Origin: Alternaria dauci
Taxonomy: Eukaryota > Ascomycota > Dothideomycetes > Pleosporales > Pleosporaceae
DNA length: 64,000 bases
Assembly: GCF_042100115.1 (NCBI RefSeq)
Contig: NC_091272.1
Coordinates: forward strand, 2,108,001-2,172,000
Direction: 5' to 3'
The notes beneath the pieces were generated by a model. It was not told the origin of the DNA and searched no databases. It worked only from the letters and a program-made list of their open reading frames with translations. The position numbers were made by a program, and so were the translations under genes. This document shows, one piece after another, positions 21,987 through 33,027 of the stretch (positions are counted from its first letter, which is position 1; the number at the start of each line of letters is the position of its first letter).

Positions 21987-23760
21987 TAAGGGCTATAATA
22001 AAGAGCGTAAGTACTATATAAAGTAGTACTTAGGTTTAACTAGTTAGTTACTTATATATCTAAGAGTCTTTTAGTAAGAGGGTAATTACCTTATTCTTTA
22101 TATATCTTAAGATACTATCTTAGTCAGCTATCTTTAGTCTATTAATCTAATTATTTGTTGTTAGTTTTTTCCTTATTAGTAGTACTCTATAGGGGTTATT
22201 ACTATTATTCTTAGCCCTATACATTATTTAGCCTATCTATATACGCTCTATTATATTCTTTGTCTGTGCGGCTATCTAAAGGATTATTATCCTAGCCTAT
22301 ACTCTTTATATAACACACCGCCTTATACAGCGCAGCTATACTCTAGTTATAACCCTAGTGTTATTAGTAATTTAGTACCTCTATTATGTCTTTCTTACTT
22401 CTTAGGGGTCTTTCTATATCCCTACCTATTTATATTCTCTAGTCTTTACGCTTTTTTGTTACTAAATATTCTTTAGGTTACTGTATACTATTACTATTCT
22501 CTTATTATTTCTTACTTATTCTATACTATATCTATTCTAATTTCTCTTACTATCTAAGACTATAAGACAGAGCGTCTTATAAAGTCTTTAGATAGATTTT
22601 ACACTTAGTAAACGCTTATAGCTTTCCTAAGGTTAAAAGGTTATAAGGTTTAAGTTTTAATTAGTCGCTATAAATAGTAGAGTATTTTATTACTAATTAT
22701 ATATTAGTAATAGGTGATTAATGCAGTAGGTAGATATAGAAATATTAAAAGGAGTGTATATTATAGTTGTTATCCCCTAGCTAAACACCGTTCAGCTAGT
22801 TTCTATAGGGCCTCTTTTTCCCGTGCTACCCCTAAGCCCGATAGTTCTTCAACTACTCGCACTTCCCTTAGTTTCTCCACCACAGTACTTAAATACCTAC
22901 TAAAGCTAAGTAAGTCTTAAAGTATTATTTAACTATCCTATTACTAAGTAAGAGATAAAAATCTAGTATTATTTAGCTAAAAGATTATTAATTTAGCTTA
23001 ATTAAATCTTAGAGGTACCTTAGTAGATAAGAGTAAGTAGTAATATATTACTAAAAGTATATATATAAGTTAATAGTATTATTTATTATTTATTACTATC
23101 TCTTAGCGCTATAGTATACTCTTTTACTTCCTAAACTACCTTAGAGAAGATCCTTTTAGTACAGTTTACTATACTAATAAAAAAGCTCTTCTTATCTATA
23201 TTATATATATTATATATATTAATACTATATTCTTATATCTTAAAGTATAGTAAGTTAAAGTATAACTTATATTTATACTTACTATTAGCTAGGTAATACT
23301 TATAATTAATACTAGTATCCTATTTAGTAGTAAGCTAGTTAGAATAGTAGTATTAAAATTATATAATCTAACTATTATATACCTCTAACTATATAACTAT
23401 AGTGCTAAAATATTTTAAAATACTTTATATAGGTAGTATACTATCCCTTATATATTACTCTATATACTTTATTAACTCCTCCTCTTATTATAGACTAAGG
23501 AGTTATTATTATTATAATTTAGTATTATAAGAAGTCTATACGCTCTTATACTACTATAATAGTGTTATTTAATTAAAGCTAAATTTTTTTATAACTTAGT
23601 AGTATAAGAAATTATCTCTAGCTTTATATAATTTAATATATTTAAGTACTTCTTAAATTAGAGTTATAGTAGTAGAGATATAATACGTTAAAGATAGGAC
23701 GATGCGTAATATTAGGATAGTAGGGTAGCTCGTTACGCGAACTAGCTCATTACGCGCACG
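21987..23760. repeat. AT-rich RIP-degraded repeat block (right)
   Basis: The same degraded composition resumes after the LTR element and ends where gene-rich DNA begins near 23760. Positions 22240-22330 and 22675-22900 are less damaged patches. Apart from the dispersed repeat copy below, nothing in it is recognisable. Confidence 0.8.
22675..22883. repeat. Dispersed repeat copy 2 (matches 151-359)
   Basis: Less mutated partner of 151-359. It keeps several C and G residues that read T and A in copy 1 (for example CCGTTCAGC and CCCGATAGTTCTTCAACTAC). Downstream of 22883 the match ends, whereas copy 1 runs on into the ~3 kb tandem units. Confidence 0.7.
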
Positions 23761-23851
23761 GGCACTGTATGTCGAATAAAATCTTTTTGCTTTTTCTCAA
23801 ACAGTGGCCGAGAGGATGTGAAACGGCGTGTTGATAACATGTCTGCGCCCC

Positions 23852-24691
23852 TTATGATTTGCGCTGTCGAAGTCCAGTTCGACGTGGAGGAGAGGTCCTG
23901 TGCACTTCTGGCTCAGCGTTGGCACTGGCTCTTTGAACTCTCTTAGGAACTTTCCGAGCTGCCCGGCTTGAACCACCAGTGCCACTTGGCTGTTTTCCAG
24001 CCGCAAGTACTTGGACTATGCTCTGTATCCTTTTCGACCTTGCGGTTTTCGTGCCTGTCTCCACCTTTAACAATGTAGCATATCGATCGCTCTTATTCAT
24101 GCTTTTCCATTGAGTTTCCGCGGCGGGCACCCGAGCAAGCGCATCCTTGAGGTCGTCAGGCACTACCATTGTAGCAGAGCCTGCATATGCACGATCCCAT
24201 CTTCCGTCTGCCTTTGCAGCATCGACGGCCGCCAGGCCGGCAGGACGCATTCGGCCGTCCTCGATAAGACGCGATACCGTCCCGACATTTTTCTGAGACC
24301 ATATACTCTTCGCTCGTCTCGGTGTATAGCGCACTGTCCAAAATGTGTTATCGAAGGCGTTGGCGCGACCGTCGATCCAGCCATAGCATAGCGCGACTTC
24401 AACGGCTTCAGCGGCAGTTATCGACGGTACACCAGAGCTTCTCTTGGCAAGCTTGACGTAGATGCCTGGTGCAGTGGCATGTTCGCGCTCAAGGAAAGCC
24501 TCGAATTCTGCAGGCGTTGCAAACGTTTGTGTAGGAAACTCGGACGGCGTTGCCTTGAGCGGCATGGCGGGTGTGGGGTTGTGGAGAAGTCGAAGGGCAC
24601 GCGGTGCGGGCCGCCGTAGCTTACGGACAGGACTTGTACGAAGAAGACAAAAACTAGTAACTATTGAGGCTAATGGTATGCGCGAAATCAT
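23852..24691 (-). CDS. YdeI/OmdA-family protein, 279 aa
   Basis: Residues about 55-215 match the YdeI/OmpD-associated (OmdA, 'bacteriocin-protection') family as I know it: FATPAEFEAFLEREH, then VEVALCYGWIDGRAN, FWTVRYTPRRAKSIWSQKN and a C-terminal DLKDALA...AAETQWKSM helix. The family is widespread in bacteria and found in many ascomycetes; the biochemical activity is not established. The first 42 residues are Arg/Ser/Leu-rich and lack acidic residues, so they could be a mitochondrial targeting peptide; M43 (MPLKATPSEF) is the alternative cytosolic start. The last ~50 residues are basic and low-complexity. It is the first gene outside the AT-rich compartment, its stop codon lying about 90 bp from the boundary. 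A single exon. Confidence 0.82.
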   Translation of the reverse strand: MISRIPLASIVTSFCLLRTSPVRKLRRPAPRALRLLHNPTPAMPLKATPSEFPTQTFATPAEFEAFLEREHATAPGIYVKLAKRSSGVPSITAAEAVEVALCYGWIDGRANAFDNTFWTVRYTPRRAKSIWSQKNVGTVSRLIEDGRMRPAGLAAVDAAKADGRWDRAYAGSATMVVPDDLKDALARVPAAETQWKSMNKSDRYATLLKVETGTKTARSKRIQSIVQVLAAGKQPSGTGGSSRAARKVPKRVQRASANAEPEVHRTSPPRRTGLRQRKS

Positions 24692-25002
24692 CTGCAGTTA
24701 CTATGGGTGAGGTGTAGTCGCGGAGCTGGGCCGTACATATTTCCATGGTACATTCTGTAGTCAGGGGCGCAGCAACGCGTTAGGCGCACCGTCACATGAG
24801 CGCGCGTGCGCCTGGCGAATACAGCATGTTGGTACAGGAGACAATCTGTATAGCAAAGGAGCGTGGGCACATATGTTGCCACAGCCTCAATTAATGTCGA
24901 GAACAGCTTTTGCACACCTAAACGCCTATTCCGTACCTGAACCCAGCAAAACACAACTCCACAGGATGCCTTGCTTTTATCTTCAGATCGCGACAAGGCA
25001 AA
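24692..25002. other. Intergenic, 311 bp
   Basis: Upstream of the YdeI-like gene and downstream of the next minus-strand gene. No supported coding or RNA feature seen. Confidence 0.6.
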
Positions 25003-25929
25003 CTATGCCCCGAGTTTCGCCTTCATCATTTGCTCCTCCTCCTCCGACCCAGGTTTTGCCCTCTTTGTTCCCACTACTTTGACACTGCTCTCTTTCTTTG
25101 CGTCCATGGATTCATGACCAACCGCGATATCGACATGTTGTTGGGCCGAGAGTACTCTAACGTTGTCCTCCTTGACCAAAGTCTCTGGAAGTGATCCGGT
25201 ACTTGCTCCCACATTAGCTTCTATCAGGGCAACTTCTTTGCCCATGAGTATACTGATCAGCCATTCTTTCTCCTCCTTCCCTTTTCGTTCACAATCCAAC
25301 ACTTTCTTGCGTAGTTCATCAACTGTCACGTTCGATAGCTGCCACTTGACGCGTACTTCAGGAATTGGACTTGGATTGGGATCCTTCGCAGGCCGCGCCG
25401 CTTCCATCTTCTTGATTACGTTCGAGGGCGCCATGAGCGTGTAGTTAACGCAAAGATTCGACATGAGCATGATGAGTCCGCAGATGCGACGAAAGGCCTC
25501 GCGACGACCAGGTTCGTTCTTGAGATTCACGCGCTGGAAGAGTACGGCGAAGGTGTGGCCATCCCTAGCCAGGTTCCGAGCACTCTTGTAGATTAAGCAC
25601 TCCAACCACTCTTTCACGCCCCATGATTCTCTCTCGTCACGGTTGGGTTGGTCGTATCTGCAATACGACATGCTGTCCATCAAGTCGTAAATCTTGACGA
25701 CTGATTCTTTCATAGCTTCCTTGTCTTTCGGCGCGATGATTGGTACGGCAGTGCCTGGACGGAGAGGCATCTGGTCACGGAACATGGCCCAAGGCTCGAG
25801 GAAGTCGGCACAGAGAATGAGCTTGGGTAGTTCTCTTATGGAGACAAGACCGAGCTCGGGGAAAGTGGTTTCCCAGCTGTAGGGAAAGTCGACACCGCCC
25901 GACGTGGGAGTCTTCTTGAGGACTGACAT
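25003..25929 (-). CDS. Hypothetical protein, 308 aa
   Basis: Single-exon frame from the ATG at 25929; the open frame reaches 25983 but only with a GTG. I do not recognise a domain. The N-terminal half is globular with several Trp/Tyr (FPYSWETTFPELGLVSIRELP, WGVKEWLECLIYKSARNLARDG). The middle has a predicted helix (RICGLIMLMSNLCVNYTLMAP). The C-terminal third is charged and probably disordered, ending in a Lys/Glu-rich KPGSEEEEQMMKAKLGA. A KVLDCERKGKEEKEWLISILMG stretch may be a coiled coil. Codon use is normal and there is no RIP pattern. The same-strand neighbours (YdeI-like, ELYS-like) give no functional hint. Confidence 0.6.
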   Translation of the reverse strand: MSVLKKTPTSGGVDFPYSWETTFPELGLVSIRELPKLILCADFLEPWAMFRDQMPLRPGTAVPIIAPKDKEAMKESVVKIYDLMDSMSYCRYDQPNRDERESWGVKEWLECLIYKSARNLARDGHTFAVLFQRVNLKNEPGRREAFRRICGLIMLMSNLCVNYTLMAPSNVIKKMEAARPAKDPNPSPIPEVRVKWQLSNVTVDELRKKVLDCERKGKEEKEWLISILMGKEVALIEANVGASTGSLPETLVKEDNVRVLSAQQHVDIAVGHESMDAKKESSVKVVGTKRAKPGSEEEEQMMKAKLGA

Positions 25930-26337
25930 TGTAGCCGTCGAGCAAATAGTGTCGTCCGACTGAATTCGAGGTAGAAGTCGCACACTGTTGTGGGGGCAAT
26001 GGTATGAGACGATGATCTGTTACCCTGTGCGCTTGTTATGCGCGGGCACCAGGTAGTGGTGAGGCTTGACTATGACTTGCTTTGGCATATGCCCAAGGTA
26101 GAGAGATGGGTATCGAAGTGACCGAGAGCCATGGATAGCAAGAAGTAGCGAGTCGTCATTCGAGTGAGACGTGGCGGAGACCTCACGCTCTAACGTTCTG
26201 GTAAGCAACCGGTGAGAGAAGGGCAGAGACACGTGAAAGAGGTAAGGGATGAAGTTCAGTATTATACACCGAGATGCTTTTGCTCCGCATATAATGTCAA
26301 GTAAAGTTGACGTACTCCTTCTTGCAGGCTACTCGCA
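25930..26337. other. Intergenic, 408 bp
   Basis: Between the unknown gene's start and the ELYS-like gene's stop, both on the minus strand. Likely promoter plus 3' untranslated DNA; no specific element recognised. Confidence 0.55.
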
Positions 26338-27394
26338 TTAGATAGCGAAGCTCTGCTCGTCCTTCCTAGGCCCCAGTCCTCGCTTTACACCATCTTTCAA
26401 GCTCTCCCAGTTCACACCATCTATCCTGCGGCCGCGAGTACTGATATCAGCAGCGACATCGGTTAGCTTTCCGGTCGCAATCCTACGCATCATGACCAGA
26501 TCTTGCGCGCTCTGGAAGGTCCTGCCCCTGCCCTCAGTGAGAAACTTCTCAATGTGTTCCTCCTCTTCTTTGGTAAACGGCAAACTGACCAACTCAGAGG
26601 CCTTAGCATCTCGCGTGTACACCTCATGTTCGGGGTCCTGAGACCAAGCGTTGTGGTCCAGAGTTTCCTCGACGAGAATTTCCAGCAGCGGCTTCTGCTC
26701 GTACTCTGGTCTGCTGTGAATCCATTGGTACATCTCCGTGACGTTACGGCCTGCAAGATACTTGGCAAACTCGTCCCTGGTCTTGTGATCCTCCAGCGGC
26801 GGCCGCACGCAATTATAGTACGCCAACGCCAACACATCGTCCTTGGGGTCCCTTGCCATGCCCAAACTGCTCAGCTTATCGTTTCCAGTCAGGAGAGTGT
26901 ACATGATTTCGTCAGGAAAGGTCGGTATTATGCCCGGGTACGTCAAATGCCCGACAGCTGTCGAGAACTGCAGGTGGTCTAGGAACCAGAGTCCTTCGAC
27001 GAATGTCCAAAACCGCTTCTCAAGATGTACGTCTTTCGCAAACGCTTCCGAAAGTTCAGTCGCTTCGTGATATTGTGCTGACAAGTCTTTAAGCAAGTAA
27101 AATACTAGGCAGTGCTTGTTGTGCAGTGTGGTATTGGAGGAGATTATGCGCTGGTGGAGGTCGTGGAGTTGTTGCGGGGTTTTGGGAGGATACGCTCTGC
27201 TTCCTGCGTGCTAATTAGTGCATGGTCAATACCAAAAGCGATGACGACCTGCCCTTGATGTTCAACAGTGTCAACAGCCGCTCAAAGAAAGTGCGTCCAC
27301 CGAGCGCAGTCCTGTATGATTGAATTTCCTGAACAAGGCCATCGTTGTAGTGCAGACCGTGATATACGGCGTCGAAGTCTTCGACGTCAAGCAT
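26338..27394 (-). CDS. ELYS-like domain protein (nuclear pore assembly), 335 aa
   Basis: Two exons: 27394-27249 and 27199-26338. The protein reads MLDVEDFDAVYHGL..., then ...HQRIISSNTTLHNKHCLVFYL, then WTFVEGLWFLDH, FPDEIMYTLL and DDVLALAYYNCVRPPLED, the pattern of the fungal ELYS-like domain. In animals ELYS recruits the Nup107-160 complex to chromatin; S. pombe Ely5 is a short relative at the nuclear pore. A role at the pore here is inference from the family. The 49-bp intron can be read as GT...AG (27248-27200) or as a shifted GC...AG intron; both give the same protein (KGSRAYPP). The ~335 aa length is normal for fungal members, which lack the animal beta-propeller and AT-hook. Confidence 0.8.
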
Positions 27395-29606
27395 GGTATT
27401 GATCGGGTGGACTTTGTTTAGGTGGGGGTGTGTCGCGCTCCAGATGTTGATGGACCTGTTTTGATTCGCGTTGATGTTCCAAGGTTGTCGGCCCTCGCGC
27501 AGTCACATGATGATTCCGACAGCCTTAGCGCCAAACTCACAACTATCGCTTTGGATGCATCCATGTACACATCCAAGACATGTCATCAACTGTTCAGAGT
27601 CTTTCATCTCTGAACTGCACTCGATACATGCCCCGCTCTTCGTTCGAGGCTAAACAGCGCGCCTTGCCTTTGTTTCGCATCAGTTTGAGACCACAGTCAC
27701 TCAAACTCTGGACGCTGAACCGTCAGATATACGCTAGGCATCCGACATGCCTGCGGAATGTGAGCTTGCCGCAGCCACGCAGCCCTCGAACAAGCATATC
27801 CAGCCTTGGTCCTCCAAACGCATGCAGTATTCCAACTCATTCCAACTCATTCCGACTCATGTTAGTGAACTGGCAGATGACAAATTGATTTCAAGAAATA
27901 TGGAGTAACAGTAAAACAACACCATGCCAAATACACATGGTCGTACGAGGTGGGTACGCAAAGCCTGGGGTGTGAACTCCATGGCGCCATGGCACGTCAG
28001 CCCAAGCCATACACACTGCATCGCAAGACTCGACTGATGTGGGTTTATGAACGGTTCAATCAGCGACTGCATGGCTTGATTGCGACATACATGGCAACTG
28101 AGACTCCTCCTCGGTAATGGTACCGAACGGAAAGTCGGGTCGACAATCTCCGAGAGCCGACTGCATGGACTTAAGGACATTCAAGACCTCAATGACTTGG
28201 CTTGGATCAGATGATGGAAAAGTGTTTTCGAACAAGGTAAAGTCGATGTCCGCTCAAGCGAATGGTTGTCCGCGCGCCCCACCCACTTCGCACGTTCGCG
28301 ATTCGCGCCTTGCAGGATCGGTAAACCGTTGCATTAATAACGTTGTACGATTGCTGCACAGCTAGGCAGAAACTTGGAGGCCTAATGAATAATCATGCGG
28401 ATGCGATGAGTCAAACCTGGGGCTGCAGGGCTAAGTCGTACTCAGTGTTGGCATCTGATGTAAGTTCGTGCCAGCACTGAAGTGAAGCCCTGGTTGGTAT
28501 GCGGACAAAGACGCCAAAACAAGAAATCATAGTCCTGGGATCCATTTGGCTGCTAGAGCACATGGGAAAGAGTGACCAAACATGACATGACAACTCGTCA
28601 GCAAGTCTCTTTCACCATGAACCATAGCATCCGCAAGCTCGGAAGTGACCGGATAACAGCAAAACACATGGAAATCGGAGCCTGATCAAATTGCGGTCTG
28701 CGCACAGGATTGTACCCGTCTTTAGCGCGCATTGCCAAGGAGGAACAAAGCTTATGTGAATTAGAAGTATGGCGCATATGACTTTGACAACGTAAAAGCC
28801 AATGCTATCTTCCGTGAGGGTGTGGCTCGGGCGAAGCCTGGAGATAGCGGCAATGGAGTTGGCGCAACTTCGCTAGGGAAAAAAATATGATCTGACAAGC
28901 GCCTGGTCCTAGTTTCCGGCACATCCTAGATCAAGGTGGTGAAGATCGCATGTGAATCTTCGATTTGAACCCCCTCCACCAAGGGAAGGCCGAGACGGAT
29001 AGTCGCTGTCACCGGAACCCGACGCAACTAACACCTCTCCTTGTTGCAGGCATGGCGTGACACAATGAGTCTTTTGCAAGTGCGCGATGGCGATCGGATC
29101 GCGCTTCGTTAGACTCAGCAATAGACAAGTTGTGCAGTCGGGATGAAATGACTGCAACTAGCATGGCGAGGTTTGCCGATGGAGTGTAAGAGACCATTAG
29201 CGGTGGCTGACGAAATGGTTCTCAAGTCCGTGCTTTCCGGGGCCCACCTTGCGCCTGACAGTCGCATAGGACGTCACAGCCATCGAAGAATGCGATGCTA
29301 TCGGGAGTAGCCTCGCAGCTGACAAAAGTTCTCTCGCTCTGGCTTGACCAAAAGTCTTCGTTCCGAATCTTCCGGAAACAATATAGATGCAAGTTATACC
29401 CATGGCGCTGGCCGCCACATGCATTGAAGTACCTCTCACTCTTCCGTCCGCTAATTTCCTTGAGTCTTACATCTTATATCTCTCTGATTGCACATACCAA
29501 ATTACAGCACTTTCACACGACTGGTTTCGCATTGCCATACCGACACTCAGCTTTGTGCAGCACTGTCCGTACGAGACGCTCTAATTTCTTATTGAGAGCA
29601 ACATAT
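27395..29606. other. Intergenic, 2.2 kb
   Basis: A long region between divergent genes (ELYS-like, minus; Ytp1-like, plus). Several frames of 60-170 codons exist, but none has recognisable protein character, good context or continuation across introns. It contains a short tandem repeat at 27831-27860. No tRNA identified. Confidence 0.5.
27831..27860. repeat. 10-bp tandem repeat, three units
   Basis: TCCAACTCAT occurs twice exactly, followed by TCCGACTCAT. Confidence 0.9.
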
Positions 29607-31420
29607 ATGCCGAATCGCGGAAGTCTGACAATAGCCGCCGCAGCACTGCTGCTGGAGCTGGTGCCGCTAGTAAGTGCGCATGGACATGGAGATGGCATGG
29701 ACATGACCGTACATGATACGCCAGAATCGCAACCACAGAACACCGGCTTTGGAGGATATTGGAGTCTTTCTGAATATGCGTCGCTCATGTATTGGCATAT
29801 CGGGCTTGAGATTCTAGCTTGGGTTTTCATTCTGCCAGTCACAGTGATGTTCAGCATCGCTTGTTCAAGATATACTCTACCTTCGCAACTGGCTTTCCTC
29901 GCCACCAATGCGTTGGCGCTCGTGCTTGGCCTAGTGTACAACCACAAGACACCAGAAATGTACGCAGGGAACGCGCACAGTAAGACAGGATGGGCGATTA
30001 CCTGGATCGCATCAGCATGGGTGTTCCTGGCTCTCATTCAGGCCTACGCTGGGGGGTCCGAGTCGCATACCAAGGAGGACGAGTTGACGACCACAAATAT
30101 GCTTAGATATCAACGAGTACATGATGAAGAGCTCCCGGCTCCACCACGATGGTCCGGCGATTCGGGGCAAGGTACAGAACGCAACTCGGCGTCTCTATAC
30201 GATCCTTCCCAGTCTCCTAGCGTGGAATCGGAGAACCAGCAATTCCCTGGCCCTCTGCGAAAGCCTACACATGACGATGATTCGTTCGGCGGCAGCGACG
30301 AGGACGATGAGAAGCGCGGCTTTCTCCACAATACTTCCCTAGATCATTTCTTCTCTCGCAACGTGGCTCGCTTTGCAGTCGGGCGGACACTCAAGGCGAT
30401 TCGCCTCCTCTACGTACTGATCGAGCGCACGATACTGGTGCAGGGTTTCGTGGCAGTAGTCAGCGGCGCTGTCATCTATGGTGGTATTGGAAGAGGCGGC
30501 GCAGTTTTCAACGTTCTGGCACACACCGTGAAAGGAGAAATCTTCTTTCTATACGGCTTCCTCACACTCGGTCGGTGGATGGGTGCATTTGCGGATTTTG
30601 GCTGGGCCTGGAACGTTAAGCCAACGAAGGAAGTTGTCGGTCGTCGGAAGGCGGCGCTACCATCGGCAGAGTTTACCGAATCCTTCGTCATCTGGCTTTA
30701 CGGCTGCACAAACGTATTCCTGGAACACCTGGCTGCGTGGGGCGATGCATGGACTGCTCAGGACCTGGAACATGTATCGATCTCGGTCATGTTCTTTGGT
30801 GGTGGTTTGGTAAGTATCAGCCTGCTTTTTCACTTCTCACACGACATCGCTGACCTTTCTAGTTGGGAATGTGCATCGAGTCGACGAAAGTACGAGACCT
30901 TCTCAACAGCGGAGTCGTCGCCTCACAAGCAACCTCGCTGCAGAACGAATCATGGCAACAGCCAAGCCAGTACCGCTTCTCCATGAACCCACTTCCAGCC
31001 CTCATCATTATGCTGCTCGGCAAGATGATGAGCTCTCACCACCAGGACTCAATGGTCTCAACCATGATCCACACCCAATGGGGCAGCATGTTCATGGCTT
31101 TCGCTCTGGCCCGCGGCCTAACCTACATTACTCTGTACATCTCACCACCGACTTCCTTCCTTCCATCCCGACCACCTACCGAAATTGTAACCGCCTTTTG
31201 TCTGATTTCGGGTGGTATTACTTTTATGGTCAGCAACAAGGATACCGTTGCAGCTCTTGAGTCGTATAATCTCGATGCCATGTTCATCTTTACAGTTGTC
31301 ATGGGCCTCACCGCACTGCTCATGGCTTGGACCACGGTCGTCATCGCTATCAAGGGTTGGGCTCTGCGCAAGGAGAGTAGCAGCCAGCATGCAAAGTGCT
31401 ATGCTGGAGTGTTGGCATGA
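29607..31420 (+). CDS. Ytp1-like multi-pass membrane protein, 586 aa
   Basis: Two exons: 29607-30809 and 30863-31420, with a 53-bp GTAAGT...CTAG intron in phase 0. It starts with a signal peptide (LTIAAAALLLELVPLVSAHGHGDGM); the His/Gly/Met-rich stretch after it is typical of this family. The N-terminal part fits DUF2427 with three membrane segments, the middle (about 160-265) is a hydrophilic loop, and the C-terminal half fits the Ytp1 domain, with HSKTGWAITWIASAW, CTNVFLEHLAAWGDAWTAQDLEH and HHQDSMVSTMIHTQWGSMF. The conserved His residues in membrane segments suggest a metal- or redox-related role, but the function is unknown. Its 3' end faces DAM1. Confidence 0.88.
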
Positions 31421-31860
31421 ACGGGGTCTCCACGAGATACCCTTCATCGATCGGCTGGCGTTTGATGTTTGGACCACAGGGAGTTGGACTTTCAAGCTGG
31501 TACCCTATTCCTCTTCTTCTTTACGACCTTAACGCAGTCTTGATTTATGAGTGTATTGCAGTATACCCCGTTCTTCAGGAAGGCAGCCTAGACGACTGCA
31601 TTGATGCCTGTTTTATTTTGGACCGGCCATAGTAATGAAGTCCGTCTCGGGCGTCGGACATAATGGGACCAGGAGGCTGTGGTAATGATAGACGGACGTT
31701 GACTCTGGAAGTTAATACTAGTCTGCATCGACTGCAACTAGAAATGTAGTAATGCGAGTCTATGACGAAGCAGGAAAGTCGAATCTTCAAAGCACAAGCT
31801 TCTTCATTCGCCTGATCTATGCATTTCTCCGGACGTCACCACAGATGTGTTGTGTTGTGC
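31421..31860. other. Convergent intergenic, 440 bp
   Basis: 3' ends of the Ytp1-like gene (+) and DAM1 (-). No further feature recognised. Confidence 0.6.
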
Positions 31861-32593
31861 TCACCGTGCTCCGCGACCCCGTCCAGCAATCCCTCTCGCT
31901 ATGCCTGTGCCGCCCCTGGTCGTTCTTGGAGCACCACCACGGGTTGGTATACCGCCGCGCCCTCCCGCCCGCGGTATCCCCCCTCTTCCTCTAGGCACAC
32001 CTGTTGTTTTCGCAGCCGGCGCTGGCGTTTGCAGGTTCTGGAATTTGGAGGCGATTTTGCTGCTCGGTGGGTTGTCGACGAAGGAAGTGTCTGTTGTCAA
32101 AAAAGTGGCTTCCATATCTTCGGGTCCCTGGGAGCGATTCAGGTTCGCAGCACCCTGATCAGGCTGGTTCTGCGGTCGCTTGAATGATTCATGAATAGGA
32201 GCCTACAATTCCCACATTAGTATGCTTGTCGCATTGCACCTTCCCCCCGAGTCTCCTGTCACGCACCTCAGGAAAGTCGACGCAGAAGGCGTTCATGTTC
32301 ATTCCGTACAGGAACCCTGCAAAGCTCTCGGAGAAGCGTGCCAGACTCTCGTGCATCAGTTGCAGTTGCAGAAAGTTTTGCTCGAGGTCGGCCATGGCGT
32401 CGCTCAGCTCAGCAAACCCATCTTGCAGTCCCTCGAGTGCGTTGCCGGATGCGGAGGCAGCGCGGCCGCGTTGGGATGAGTCGCGTAACGAGGAGCGAGA
32501 AGATGCGCGGAGGGGTGTAGTCGGGCGTGATCGAGGCGACTTGCTGCGTGTGCGTCGGTACGAGGGGGTAGTCGTAGGTGTGGTGGACGCCAT
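31861..32593 (-). CDS. DAM1: DASH complex subunit Dam1, 222 aa
   Basis: Two exons: 32593-32267 and 32202-31861, separated by a 64-bp intron (GTGCGT...TAG). The conserved Dam1 core is LQDGFAELSDAMADLEQNF, then LQLMHESLARFSESFAGFLY and GMNMNAFCVDFPEAPIHESF (about residues 55-120). Dam1 is part of the DASH/Dam1 ring that couples kinetochores to microtubule plus ends. The ATG at 32593 is the first in frame after an upstream stretch that does not look coding. The N-terminus is Ser/Thr/Arg-rich (SYRRTRSKSPRS), a plausible kinase target. The C-terminal ~45 residues are an unusual Arg/Gly-rich tail (PRGRGGIPRAGGRGG and similar repeats). The length is normal for filamentous fungi. Shares its upstream region with the Sec14-like gene. 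Confidence 0.9.
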
Positions 32594-33027
32594 TTGTGCC
32601 CGGGGGGATAGTTCTTTACTTGTAGGGTTCGGCGGGACAGGCGACCAATGGCAGTGGCGACGAGATGGATGTATCTCGAGTGTCGTTGCTGTCTTGGAAC
32701 GCGGTCTTAGTTCGGGCACGATACGAAGTAAACAGTACCCCACAACGCAGGGCAAGTGCGCTAGGACGGATTGGCTGATGATGCCATGGCTCATGCTCCC
32801 AAAACTGCGCCTGGACCTGGACCTCCCTGTCCTGGCATATCGCGTTCAGCAGATTACCACCAGACGCCACTTCCAGCGGCTTACCTGAAGGCGTCCCGCT
32901 GCCGTATCCTATACGCAGAGTCGTGGCTGCAACTTTCGTCCGAACGCATCCGAAAAGCTCTGCCGACGTCACACTAAGCAGACGCGAGCACTTGTCACCT
33001 CGAGGCTCAGCGGTCTGACACTTTTCC
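32594..33027. promoter_or_regulatory. Shared divergent promoter region, 434 bp
   Basis: Lies between the start codons of DAM1 (-) and the Sec14-like gene (+), so it must hold both promoters. No defined motif recognised. Confidence 0.5.

Noticed and set aside
22240..22330. Possible gene remnant in the less degraded patch of the right AT-rich block
   Set aside because: No open frame or recognisable protein fragment on either strand.
28950..28985. Possible tRNA B-box (GGTTCAAATCG on the minus strand)
   Set aside because: The flanking bases cannot form a T-stem and no cloverleaf is present.
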